Origin: Rhopalosiphum padi | Taxonomy: Eukaryota; Arthropoda; Insecta; Hemiptera; Aphididae | Assembly: GCF_020882245.1 (NCBI RefSeq) | Contig: NC_083597.1 | Span: 16,278,581-16,342,580, forward strand | Reading direction: 5' to 3' | Length of the DNA: 64,000 nt | Part shown: piece after piece, positions 1-12,800 of the stretch | Layout of the letters: each line of letters begins with the position of its first letter | Numbering within the stretch: the first letter of the stretch is position 1 | The notes under the pieces: generated by a model | The model's input: only the letters and a program-made list of their open reading frames with translations | Told to the model about the DNA's origin: nothing | Database searches by the model: none | Position numbers and translations under genes: made by a program

Positions 1-2161
1 AATTTAAACTAAAATATTATATAATTAGTAATAGTCACCGTATACAGTTTTACTATTTATTGCATAGATATATAAGAAGTTATATTGTATAATTTATAAA
101 TTACCATATTTACTATATAGATACAATTAATAAACTACATAAAATACAATAATACAAATATAAAAGCGTACATTATAAATAACACTAATAATAGTTATAA
201 TTATCATACTTCAATTTATAAACAATAAACACTGAACTGACTGTAGTTGTAGTACCTACCAATGAAAATACACAATTTTTAACAACAATCAATACTATAC
301 ACAAACTACAAACCATTCACCTCTAGTCCTATCTTTCCCATTTAGAAATTGTATACCTATAATATTATGTTTTCATGTTTATTGGAAATATATGTAAACA
401 AAATAAAGCATCATATTTCAGAACAGGTGTATCGTGTATAAATCACTTGTTTCACTTCACTCATTTAATTGCACTGCAAAGTATAGTGTTTTATTGTAAT
501 TTTAAAAACTCTCGACAAATCATCGTGTGTGATTATATAATATATAATAATTTTAATTGTACACTTAAATAATAAAGTTAACAGTTCGTTATAGTTTACA
601 CAATGAATAATTTATAAATGTATAATAATTAAATATTTGTATAATTTATATTTTTGAATAAGTGTATTAAATTTCATATTTTATTTAAAAAAAAAATTTT
701 AAATGTGTTGTATATCAAACTATAAACACTAATAAAAATGTTAGCTAATGAATAAATTATTTTTAGTTGTAGTTTAAATGACGTGTATAGTTAAATTTGC
801 ATTACATTTTCTGATCTTAAGATTAAATTATAAACGTCCTAAGTGTTGTTGATTATTCACACTTCAATAATAATTATCAAACTTCTGGTTTTTTTAATTT
901 TTCAATTACTCGTGAAATATTTATTTGGCATAAAATGAGATCTACGTATACATTTATAAAATTCAAAATATTATTTTTGTTAATATTATCCATAAATTAA
1001 TTAATAAATGTATAAAAATTTTAATATCCTTGTCACCTAATTAATACTACCCAATATAAAATTTATAATCGCAATAATAATAATTGTTCAAAAATATATA
1101 ATATTTACAAATTAAGATTTAGGGAAATATTAATGAAATATGGCTATTGATTTTTTATAATTATAAATATTATTATACATTTTATTTGTAATTCAAAAGT
1201 TTTATATTATGTACATATACAAAAATGTATAGGTTATCTATGAAATACTATATTTACTACGGTATTTAAATGTAAGTATAAGTAAATATTTGTTATACTC
1301 ACTATAAACAATAGTTTTCGATTTAAATTTGTTTTTCTTTTGCGATGATTTATCTTTGCTTTTAAATTTATACCGTTCTTACTATCTTACCCGTACGGGT
1401 CGATCGAAACATACAAGACCGCCCGCGGGGAGAACCAAAAAGAGCTTTGCACCGCCCTGTGATTTTAAAAATATACATAATATATCACGTATTTATTAAA
1501 ATAATAAAAAAATATTTTCGAGATTTGATTAAAACTTATGTTGAAAGCAGTGATGTAAACTAAAATTGAGTCAAAATAAGATCACGTTTGTTTTAACGAT
1601 AAATATGAATTTCGATCTTGCCCCGCGGGAGGTGCACCCTAAGGCTGTGATTGAAAACAAGGCGAACGCCTTAAACGGGATCTTAAAATTTTGTGTTGTT
1701 TTTTTTTTTTTTAATCTATTGAAAGTTGAAACACAATATTATAAAATACAATATCAAAAGTAGATTTTACAATAACACGAATACACGATAAATGTGTAAT
1801 TATAAAATGGAGTACATAACACGTTGAAATTAAATACGTGCTCCCAGCATTTTTAAAACGAGTTTTGTAGAATTTTCATTTTTTCCCCTTTCCCCAAGGA
1901 TAACTAACTACATGAACAATAATATTTTAAGGTGACGCGTAAATATAAAGGGTATTATGTGTCATTTTATATGGGTACTCACTACTCATATCTTGTCCGT
2001 GCCTATAATATAATATACAGCTCGTATAATATATTACTACGAAGATATAGTCGTTCTTACGTCGTATACATATGATTAAAACAAGAAATCATTGATACAA
2101 TGATAAAAAAAAAGGTTCATGGAATTTTCCTCAAAGATAATACCTATATATAATATGAATA
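1..2161. other. AT-rich gene-free DNA
   Basis: No reading frame here looks like protein; the longest frames are about 65 codons and of biased composition. Two small GC-rich patches stand out, near 1386-1466 and 1618-1690. Both contain CCCGCGGG followed by GCACC and CTGTGATT, so they may be diverged copies of one unit. Nothing else could be assigned. Confidence 0.5.
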
Positions 2162-2870
2162 GCGGACATTTCCCTCCGGCTATTTTCGGCATAGTAGAAC
2201 ATTTTCCCCCCGAATATTAAAATACTATTTAAAACATGTATTAAAATAATTATCACAATATTTTCCCATCCATATACAAAATGTATTTAAAATAATCACA
2301 ATATAATATTATGCAAAACCCCATTTTAATTATTACAGTATTGTGTAGTCTGAATTATTATACTATTATACTATCAATTGCTGAGACTTATAAGATAACA
2401 TTCTTACAACGTTTATTAGTCATATGGGTACCTTGAGAAAAGATTTTTATAAACAAAACTCCCAAATATTTGGATGTTGATTGAAGCACTTCAGAGATAA
2501 AATTCAGTAGCAATTATTAAATTGTTAAGTATCCAAATTGGTATGGTTGAATATATAAAAAAAAATAAATAAATATGAAAAAAGTTTAAAAAATATGTGT
2601 TTAGGGAAAGTAAAGTATCGGACATTATAAAGAGTTTTTACAAAATGTTTCATATCTATGACGCAAATTCTAGTTATTTTTTTATTATTCTGATTTTTTT
2701 TTTATAACTACTATACTATTATTAATTCAATGTATTACACATAATGAAAAAATAAAAATAATAATTGCATATAGTTTATAATATTAATATACAAATTATA
2801 TAGGTATATTGAAATAAAAATATGGGGGGGAAATGTCCCCATCAAAAATGTATGGAGGGAAAATGTCCAC
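2162..2870. mobile_element. Non-autonomous TIR transposon, about 0.7 kb
   Basis: The left end reads GCGGACATTTCCCTCC (2162-2177). The reverse complement of the right end reads GTGGACATTTTCCCTCC (2854-2870), so these are imperfect terminal inverted repeats. A second, inner inverted pair is present: GAACATTTTCCCCCCGAAT on the left (about 2198-2216) and, reverse-complemented, a GGGGACATTTCCCCCCC match on the right (about 2824-2840). The interior is AT-rich with no transposase frame. No clean target duplication is visible, so the superfamily is left open. Confidence 0.6.
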
Positions 2871-3389
2871 TTACCATATAATATTATAATATTAGTAATA
2901 TTACATATCAAGAGAAACTGTTTACATAAACATCAACCACTCATAATGTTATTTCGATAATTTTGAGCTTTATAAATATTGGTAACTGTCTGGACAACTC
3001 GTATAATACCTACCTACCTAATTGCTCCAAGTTCATAATACATTATTAAAGTATATATCTTGTATGTGTAATGTATTACGTACTTTACCCAAAACCGTTA
3101 TCAAATTGGCTAAATCACGTGAAAAATAAACATAATATACGGTATACGCGACGTCTTTAGCTGGTTGGACTTAGCTTAGCAATATAATATTTTAAACATT
3201 TGTACCCATCAATCGGTCAACTCTCGTCGAGGATAAGACTGATTTTGTTTTTGTACCATCCTGAGATGACCAAGCTATAATATAAAAATATCTATTATTA
3301 TTATTATTATAAATTAAGATTATTCGCCACCATGGCCATCGGTTAGCTATATAACGACAAACATCATCGATAAAAATAGGTACATCTAA

Positions 3390-4382
3390 ATTCGACAGTG
3401 GTCTTTAAAAAATATAATCGTGTATCGTGGGACGCGGCGAACGATCGTTAAACTACATATTTTATAGCTAACTTTTGAGATGCCATAAGGCAATAGTGAG
3501 ACAGAACGACGATTCCGGCAAGGACAGATATAGGTATTGCCGGTAATCGGGTACATAATATAAAAAACGCAACATAAGACGAACATTTCGTTTGGAAAAA
3601 ATACCCAGAACGGGAATACAACGAATGTCCCAGTGTGTGTATAAATGAATTTAATCCTTCCGAAGTTGATTTTTACGCGTTTATTATTTATTTATTTTTT
3701 TTAAATATAAATTATATACATGCCTGGTAGCCAGGCGGCAAATGAAAAAAAAAATTTAAATACAAAAATGTCCACCAAAACAAATAGTTAATGGCCAATA
3801 AATTTGTCGCGTAAACCGTTGAGTTAAACCAATTGAGTGGAACCGAATATTGCGATTTTCCTTGAACACCGGAGCGGCGGCACACTGTGTCATGTGTGTC
3901 TGCGCGTGCCGCGTAGGTACTATATATACGTACACTTTACAGTAGATGTATACATATTATATACATTATACGTAGTAGTTATAACCATATAGGTGTATAA
4001 TATATTATACGCGCACTGGTACAATCGCGGTCTCCGCAAAACTGGTCCGGTCTGGCGAACGACAACATTTCGTATAATAAAAAAAATCGTATGTGCTGTA
4101 CAGAAAACAGTATATTAATATATCTATTCTAAAAACTGTACTAGTTTTACAGCCGCGGCAGAAGAATTTTATTAGGGACGGATCTCTTTTATACGCAAGA
4201 CGATGATGTATCTAAAATGTGAGTTATAAAACGATAAAATCCGTTTTCGAGTGTTGCATTCGGAATCGTCTCATTATAATAATAATATAATATTAAAGTG
4301 GAGGCGTTTGTATAATATAAGAGAATTGAAAATTAATTGAGTGTTATACTATATAGCTGCAGTGTTAGCCGAGAACCTAATG
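3390..4382 (+). promoter_or_regulatory. CpG-dense patch ending in ATG|GTAAGT: possible promoter and first exon
   Basis: Between about 3850 and 4380 the sequence is far richer in CpG than its surroundings. At 4380-4388 an ATG is followed directly by GTAAGT, a perfect 5' splice site. This could be a first exon that ends with the start codon, splicing to a gene downstream. No partner exon was recognised, so the idea rests on composition and one splice motif. An inverted repeat GCCTGG-TAG-CCAGGC lies nearby at about 3722-3737. Confidence 0.25.
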
Positions 4383-4784
4383 GTAAGTACGACAAATAAT
4401 GGGCTAAACGAAGAGGATTTTGTTAGGTAATTTTAAACTTTAAAATCCTATATAATGACTGCAGCTGAGACATGTTAAGTCCAAATTGATTGGTCGTCAG
4501 ATGTGTCCACGATTTGGCTTTTTCTCGATTAAATAGAACAATTTTTTTTTTGCATAAATATTAATTTTAAATATTAATTATTTAATGAACGTCTATTGGG
4601 TTATTTATCGAATCGTCGTAAATATATACTACATATCTAGACTAAAATAGACTTATTACTAAAGAATAATAAGAGATTAAAAATACTTCTAAAAAAGGTG
4701 TAGCATTATAAACTGTAAATATAAAACGTATGAAAAAGATGTTAATATTACTTTAAATCCCGAAATCCGGGACAAATCACATCA

Positions 4785-4895
4785 TTTAAATATGCTCCAA
4801 CAACATTGTGTGATGTGGAAAGGAGTTTCAACCAATATAAATCTATTATTTATTTTGACCTAGTCGCTGGTCGTTCACATTTGAAAATTTAAAAA
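4785..4895 (+). pseudogene. hAT transposase C-terminal remnant
   Basis: The plus strand translates to a segment containing PTTLCDVERSFNQYKSI (around 4795-4845). This matches the CDVERSFSxYKxIL-type dimerisation motif of BED-finger hAT transposases. Shortly after, in another frame, RWSFTFENLK is readable, which corresponds to the next conserved block. The frame change, the lack of flanking homology and the short span mean this is a decayed fragment. It is not a working gene. Family assignment is from motif recognition only. Confidence 0.65.
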
Positions 4896-6649
4896 AAAAC
4901 ATATAATAATAGAATTTAATAACAATAACAACTAACTAATAATAATATAAACTAATATTTAAAAAAAAATTGTTTTTGCATATTTTATAATTTTTTACTG
5001 CGTAGAAATCCTAGCTCTATTATAATGCGTATAAATTATTGAAACGTATAAAATAATATTATTTAGATGTTTTTAGATTGGTTCCTTAACTGTAACCATA
5101 TTACAATCGTCAATCGCTAACGGATTCCTCCCGACTGTTCCCCTATAAATGGTATACGTCCTTTTATACCTACAAAGCCCGATATAATAGATACAAAGAT
5201 TGCCAACAATACTTTTCACTTGTTTTTTTTTATGCTTAAGGTACTAAGTAAAATATTATATAATATATTAATTTTGATTTTACGAAAAACTTGTTTTTTT
5301 ACTGGAATACGATAATTTTGTCTTGAATTAAATAGGTAAAAGAAAGACGGCTGTTAATCATTTTACTTCACTTGCCCTAGTCATAATTTAGACTAATATA
5401 GTATTTTAAGTGTATTTATTAATTTATAATATATTGTATCCTCGAGGGATCTCCATTACCTTAAACACTACTTCTTCTGACTATAGGCATATAACGGAGA
5501 TTTTGTTGAGCATTAAGTGACTGCATACGGTGTGTACGCGACAAGTAGTTGAGTAAGTATATTAAATGTTTTTCATATTTATCGTCATTCGTTTAAAATG
5601 CGTTTATAAACAATTAACAGTTTGGTAGATTATAATCATAATCCATAAACTATAGTAAATTGTTCGTGTGAACTTTATCTGTTGATCAATAAGGAATTTA
5701 ACAATATCATATCCAAATAAACTTAGCATATGTTAGTCTGTTTGATATATTTGTAAAGAAAATAAATTTATTTTTTATTTTATTCATACTGAAAACTAAA
5801 AAGTGAAAAATTTAAAATTAAAAATTAAATATATTTAATTTGTGGTTATTATTGTTTACAAAACACATCAATCAAAGCTTATATAAGTCAGATAATGTAT
5901 ACATTTCTCTCTAACTGCAATGTTTCTTCATGGTTTTATTCTGCCAACTAATGTGCACATTATTCGGGTATTGTGCACGATAACCAATTCCGACTTAAGC
6001 CAAAACAAAGGTACACGAATCACAATTTATACATTCGATTTATGGCTGCAATTACACATGCTTCAAGAAACTTTAAAACCAAGTTTACGACTACAAAAGT
6101 TTTTTTTTTTCCTGGTAACAAAAAAAGCGTATATTTTGGTCCAACTTGATAGTGTTAAACTCTGCTTAAAAATAAATTATGTTAAAAGGCAGTATTATAT
6201 AAATCTATTATTACCAAACTGACCTATATTTAAATATCTATTACAATATTTCACCCGTATTTTTACAGTATCCTTTATTATTATCGTTAAAATACCAGTA
6301 CCTTTCTCATAAATCATAATTAATTATTCATATGTACTATTTATTTGATAATAGAAACTGTTACCATAATATGATATTAATTATTTTTAAATATATAGGT
6401 ACCTAATTAAGTTAATTAATAATTATTTGAAATAATACATTATTTAACGCATTTTATATGTGTTTGTAAGTTGTAACAGTAAGCTTATAAATATATGCTT
6501 AGTGTTCATTTTACGTTTAAGTTGAATTATATTTTATTTAACAACCTAAAATACATTTATAAATTATGAATATGCATTTCAATTTGAGCAAAATAAAACA
6601 TTCCAATTACATTTTATATTCTATCTCTAATATCCATTAACAATCAAAA

Positions 6650-6874
6650 TTGTTAAATCGTAGAACACAAAAGGAAGTAGCTAACACGTCAAAACTACTT
6701 CACATACAATGGCATGATAAAGCACTTAACTGTTCCTTAATGAGAAAATTGAATAATGGACGTACAAATGTTTTGTCCAAGTTACTTTCACAAAAGACAT
6801 TCGTGTCAACAGAACACTTAGCAGTGGTATTGTTGAGTGGGTTGAATTTCAAACTTTCTGACGATTGTTTTTAA
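6650..6874 (+). pseudogene. Possible transposon-derived ORF fragment
   Basis: This 74-codon open frame starts at a TTG, so no true start is evident. It reads like part of a larger protein, with a segment NTSKLLHIQWHDKAL around codons 13-27. The segment is loosely reminiscent of the 'xLxIHWDGKxL' block in aphid transposon-like proteins. The resemblance is weak and from memory, and the frame may be chance. Confidence 0.2.
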
Positions 6875-9800
6875 TTTCAACATTAAATCCTGAATAAAAC
6901 CAAAGCCAAGTGTCAGTATCAATAAATATGGGCGAATCAATAAAATTCAATTATGCTATTAATTAGTTTTTCACCTAAATATAAACTATAATATAGTATT
7001 GTAGATTTTTTTACCCTAATCTTTGTAATACTGGTAAATTGAAAAATCAATCAAGGTATAGTAATAAATAATTTATATTCGTTATTAATAGCTAGGTTAA
7101 TAGGTAAGTCCTTACTTATTATTATTATAATTTTGTTTTTTAATTTACAATCTGTATTTATCAATACGATAAGTAAATAATATACTGAACCTATCCATGA
7201 AATAATTATAATAACAACATAATGATACTATGTGAAGGCTATCTTTAATCGAAATCATTTATTTATTTATTTATTTTAATTTAAGAATTCTTATTATTAG
7301 ATTTATTAGGTATGAGTGAAGATAGATGAGAAACAATAGAGACTGGTAGTACTGCGTAATTTTTTGTAAAATGTAGTGTTATAGTTTTCGACTAGTTGCT
7401 AGACAGTTTCTAATTTCAAATTATTGTGTAGTGAGTTTTTGAAAGGTGAAGTACATACAGTTTATCAGTCTATGTATGGAATATCTACACATTGCGGTTG
7501 AAATATTATGAAGATTTGATTTTTTTTGTCCGGTACTTATAAAACAAAGAAGGGTTGTAAAAACGGATGGAGTTATCATAACAGGATCTATTTCTGTAAC
7601 CAGTATAGTATTATACGTGTGGTATGCATAGATACTATATTGTTATATTTGCTGTTTTGGGAATATCTAATATCGAATAAATTGGAGAAAGATCGTTGCC
7701 TTGAATCTCTATTACATAATATCTATATTTTGAGAAATAATAAAAAAATCGAATTACTTTTCTTGTCTATAAATACTCAGTTTCAAAGATTAGATTGAAT
7801 AACTAAATAGTCAGGTCTGTAAGGAATAATTTTAATTTATAGAGAATGCCTTTATAATTAATTATAAAACTATACTCTATCAAATGCCTAAGCAATATCT
7901 AGAAAAACTCCGTGACAATATTTCTTTTTTCAAATGAGGTTATGATTGTGTCTAAGATCCAGTGGATTTGATGTATTATTGAGTGGTTAGGTTAAGTCGA
8001 ATATTGTATATTTTTATAAATGTACATGTATAATTGGTCTGATTTTAAGTGTTTAATATTAATAATTACGGTCTACGGATTAAGATGGTACATTTATTTT
8101 TTGTATTAACAATTTTGAGTATTTAAATAATATTATACCTACATAAAATTGTTATAACTAGTATTTAAAAAATAATAATATAGTTTTCTCACGAATCTTA
8201 GTATTTTTTGACATATAATAGCGTATAATAGATTTAAATTTCTTTCAATGAGTCGATTACTAAAATCGTTTTAATTTATGGCTATGATAAATTAGTAAAT
8301 TTATAAATATTTTACAACTGTACTGAAGTAAATATTCAAAAACAATTGCAATGTGGTTAAAAATCATTTTACAAAAGTTAAGTCGGTTCTGAGTGTATCT
8401 GACTTTTAGGTATACGAATTGCCATGTGAATTGAACATAAAATTGTAATTACGCTTTTGAATCATTTGATGTTAAAAACTTTTCTGGTATTATTCAAAGA
8501 GAATTTTATACATTGCGAATTTTCATTTTATTTACGAACAATGAACAAAATAAAATTACAACTATCGTAATGTAAGCTTGATGTCTGATTAAAATATCTT
8601 TGTGACATTTTATGTTATCGAAATTGTATCATTTTACATTTTATTAGCCATTTATTAATACGCATATGATATCCATGTAGCTAAATGAGCAACTATAGAC
8701 TTAAATAATCTCATTATTTAAATAATACAATTTTTTTATCCCTCTTCGAAACTTTCACGGTTTCCATTTCTCTTATATTCCCATTTTGTCTTACACGTTA
8801 TCTAAAAAACAATCCATTTTACAGGATGATAAAAGCAACGAAAATCCATCTTTTCTAATTTGATCTATTATTATTACTGATATAAGTGTTTTTAATGTTA
8901 CTAAATTAAATTAAGAATTATGATTATAAGTCATAATTAATATTCTCTTAATATTTTTATTGTTACTTTTTACAGACTTAAAAAAATTGCTAAATCTTTG
9001 TTTTTTTATTTAGCTATAACATATTTTGAATTGTGTTCATCCCGAATATATAATATAAATAACCTAAGGTAAATACATTTATTATAGTAACGTATTATTT
9101 AATGAATTATTCGATGATTTATGAATTGACAGATTGATTTCTAGACTGCACAATATTGATTGTTACACGTTGCAACTTGCATGTACAGTGATTAGGTAGT
9201 GATGTATTTGTACTTTAACTATAATTAATTTTATAATTAAACAACCACTTGTTTGTTAAATTAGAAAATAATATTAATAATAATAAAACAATTCAAGTGG
9301 AATATCAAAACACCAAAGACGTGTATAAGTATATGATTAGTTGGTGCCAGGTACAGTATTTTATTATATAGACACACGTTACTAATGCGTATAATCGAAA
9401 TTATAATGATAAGAGACACCTACCGTGTAATATAAATACGATCAATAAATCTTACAACCCCAAATAATATCATTAATATACTTTCTGTGTAACTGTGTGG
9501 CCGGTTCACTATAATATTATAATTGTTTTCGGATCTTTGCTTTGTTTTATTTTTATTTCTCCAGTTCTTCGTCTTAGAATTTAATTATTTCCATGGCCAC
9601 CATTAATTTAAAACAGAACTGGTTTCAACCTAAAACGATACGGCGGCATTTCCGTCGTTTAGAACAGATATTTTAGTCTAATAGTGGTAATATTATTATT
9701 AAGTACTTATACATTTATCTCTGTAATATAATATGTAGGACGTATCCACGTAGGTACAGGCACTACCCGTTTACGATAATTAGACGAATTATTATGTTTT

Positions 9801-12800
9801 GGTATTTTTAACTGTAACTATAGAAAATATATACAATATAATAATATATGGTTTATATATTATTATATATAATTAACACTCGGATTAATACGAAATAACA
9901 CGTTACGTATTAATATTTAATGTATAATCAATAAATTATCGTGATTCGTGGCCACCAGTAATTAGGGACGTGGATTAAGTTATATATCACGGGACATTAA
10001 AACGGAGACCGAATAAGCGAGAACAACGGGTCATTAAAATAGGTTATTCATATATTATTGACTATAGTAAAGTTGTATTCCGCACGCGGTCGGACGAAAT
10101 TGAAATGCACACTCATAATTTATTACTTTGTATAATATTAAAATACTTACATGATACTTTGTGATTATGTTCTTTTTTTTTTTTTTTGACGTAGATAGTC
10201 TTATTTTTTGCCCTTAAGGCTCTTATTAAATGCACAATCTGTACGTGTGCACAGTAGTTGAGTAGTAGTTCCGAGCACACACGCAGTCACAAACTCAGAA
10301 AACTGAAACCTATACATATACCTAACAAAATTATGATAATATTATAGAAAATGTACAACTTTTTTAAAACAATATCTAATATACCTAATATTATGTAAAA
10401 TTCAAACACTGCCGGCGTTATATTTTATTTAATTGGTTGAACATTGTTTAACGTCAAAGTGTTTAATTTGAATATTTGATTAAAATAATGTGCATTATGC
10501 AAATATTATTGACTATTGTATCTATATAATATTCTATAGTTTATCATTAGCACCTAAATGGCTAAATGTACATAGAATTTTAAATACAAAGGACGATTTC
10601 GATATTACGATGAAAGTTCATTTCGAAAATAGTGCTGCAGAGTCATAATTGCCATTTGGATAACTTAAACAATATTTTCATTTCAAATTAAATAAACCAT
10701 AAACTAATAACAAATCGAAGTTTTTTATTACTTTAATATTCAATTAATAGAGTAGGCACTAGGCAATGTCTAGAAGGTGAATATACCATAATAGTGATAT
10801 GCAAGTATCTTGTACCGACCTCTATCGGACGCAAGCTGTATTTTCAGTATATTCTAAACGTTTCTATTATTTACGAGTTACGTTAACGTTTGGGCGTGAC
10901 TAGATATATTGTGTGCACTATATTTATTTCCTATGAACCACGCCCAAGTGTTTCAATTATACAAATGTAATTTTATTGATGGAAGAAGAGAATAGGTACT
11001 TGACATTTAAAAAATAAAATACATCTGTTTTTCTGTTGTAACTAATAAGAAAAAAATAGGTTTTTTCACAAAATGTAATGATTCCAAACGTACTTCAGAC
11101 ATGCACTCTAAATCAATTGAACATTTGAACGAATTCACAATCACCCACAATGGTTTTTTCACAATTATTTATGTGTAGCTATCAAAATTTATGTTTTTTT
11201 AATAAATATTAATAATTAAGTATAAAGAAAATATATATGTATAAATAGTTCCTCACTTCCTCAATTCCTTTAGAGAAATATAAAATAGAATCAAGTATAT
11301 TAGAACACAATCACTTTCAGTAAGTAGCCATCGAAGTTTTCTGTTCATATTGCAAGATATAATCACAAAATTTAATAGAATTTTCAAGGTGTGATTACGT
11401 ATATTTAAACATAATCGTTTGACAAAGTATATTTATACAATTCAAACGATACGTTATTAATATCTATATGATTTATGAATAATGAAATCTATATTTTTTA
11501 AATTTAAATATTTAAATTACTTGTCAATTTGAGTATTAATGATTAAATTTAAATGCATAATTACATATACAACATGCATAATCTCTCATGTAAAAATAAA
11601 TACAATAATGGATCTGTACAAATTTGACATCTGTAAAAAATAAATAATCCTCAGTAGCTGTAATACCTACTGTAGTACCAAGGCTGTAGACACTAATATC
11701 TATAGTCGTGTGTAGCACTGTGTAGGTAATCACTTCATGTCTTCATGTGTTCTGTAGCCGACTCATATCGTGCATGGTACTTTGGTAGTTTGGTATCATA
11801 GCAATACTAGTACTGAAAATATTGTGAGTTTTTCATTTTCAGTCTCATGAGTTTTAAAATTGTACGCGTGGCTATTTCAAGCCTTATACTAATGAACGTG
11901 AAACACACGCGTGCATTTAAGATATTGGAAATGTTCAGTTTTGAGACAAATATATTTGTGCTATTTGAATAAATTACAAAATTTAAAAGTTTCATCAAGA
12001 TTTCCATATAAATTATTATGCAATATAATGCGTCTGCCATACTAAAATATATATATAACTGAAGGCACACTCTATTACAAATTACATTAAATAAAACGAT
12101 CAAAAGACTGATAATCGAATTCGATGGCAATAAAACGAAAAACTACAATTTAGTTTTACATTCACTTATATGTTATGTTACACTTGAGCAATAATATTAT
12201 TAAACGATATAACAATTTAACGATAATATATGACGTGGACATTACAATAATATAAAATACTTAATAGTTCGGACACCTATGTAGATTATACATATTAGTC
12301 ACAATTCGGATGACCGTTTAATAGGATATAAAGTTGTTGAACTCTTTAGTGTGGCGATAAATTTAGATTTACACAAAAACCAGATTCATTATGCCTAAAA
12401 TTATTTCCGCCAAAAGCAACAACTTGTTTTTTTCTTCATATCTTCCATTAAAAGTTTTAATTGGATTAATCATATATGCGGCTTTCCATTAAAATGAAAC
12501 TGAAATCAATCGCTTGACCACCCAGTGTAAAATTAACATTTTCTTCTTAAATATTTCTTCAATCTAAATTATTGTTTATATATGAATTAAATTATTCGAT
12601 TACAAAATACACTATTTGCTCAGAAATCATTATATGATACTATATCACACTGTTTTGAATTAATGTGCTTATATTTGTATACTATAATATACTTATATAC
12701 AGGCACACAGCTGTAACAGGTGATCCATTTATGGTAAAACGCTCATTATTTCAGAAAATACTAACATTCTTAAAAACATTTCTTTCACATAGTTTTAATT

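Noticed and set aside
5920..6222. 100-codon plus-strand ORF
   Set aside because: No motif, contains a poly-Phe run from a T tract, and lies in otherwise featureless AT-rich DNA.
10888..10948. Inverted TTGGGCGTG/CACGCCCAA pair
   Set aside because: Only nine bases pair and there is no other sign of an element or structured RNA.
11807..12130. 107-codon minus-strand ORF
   Set aside because: Ile/Leu/Asn-dominated translation typical of AT-rich DNA, with no domain or splice context.
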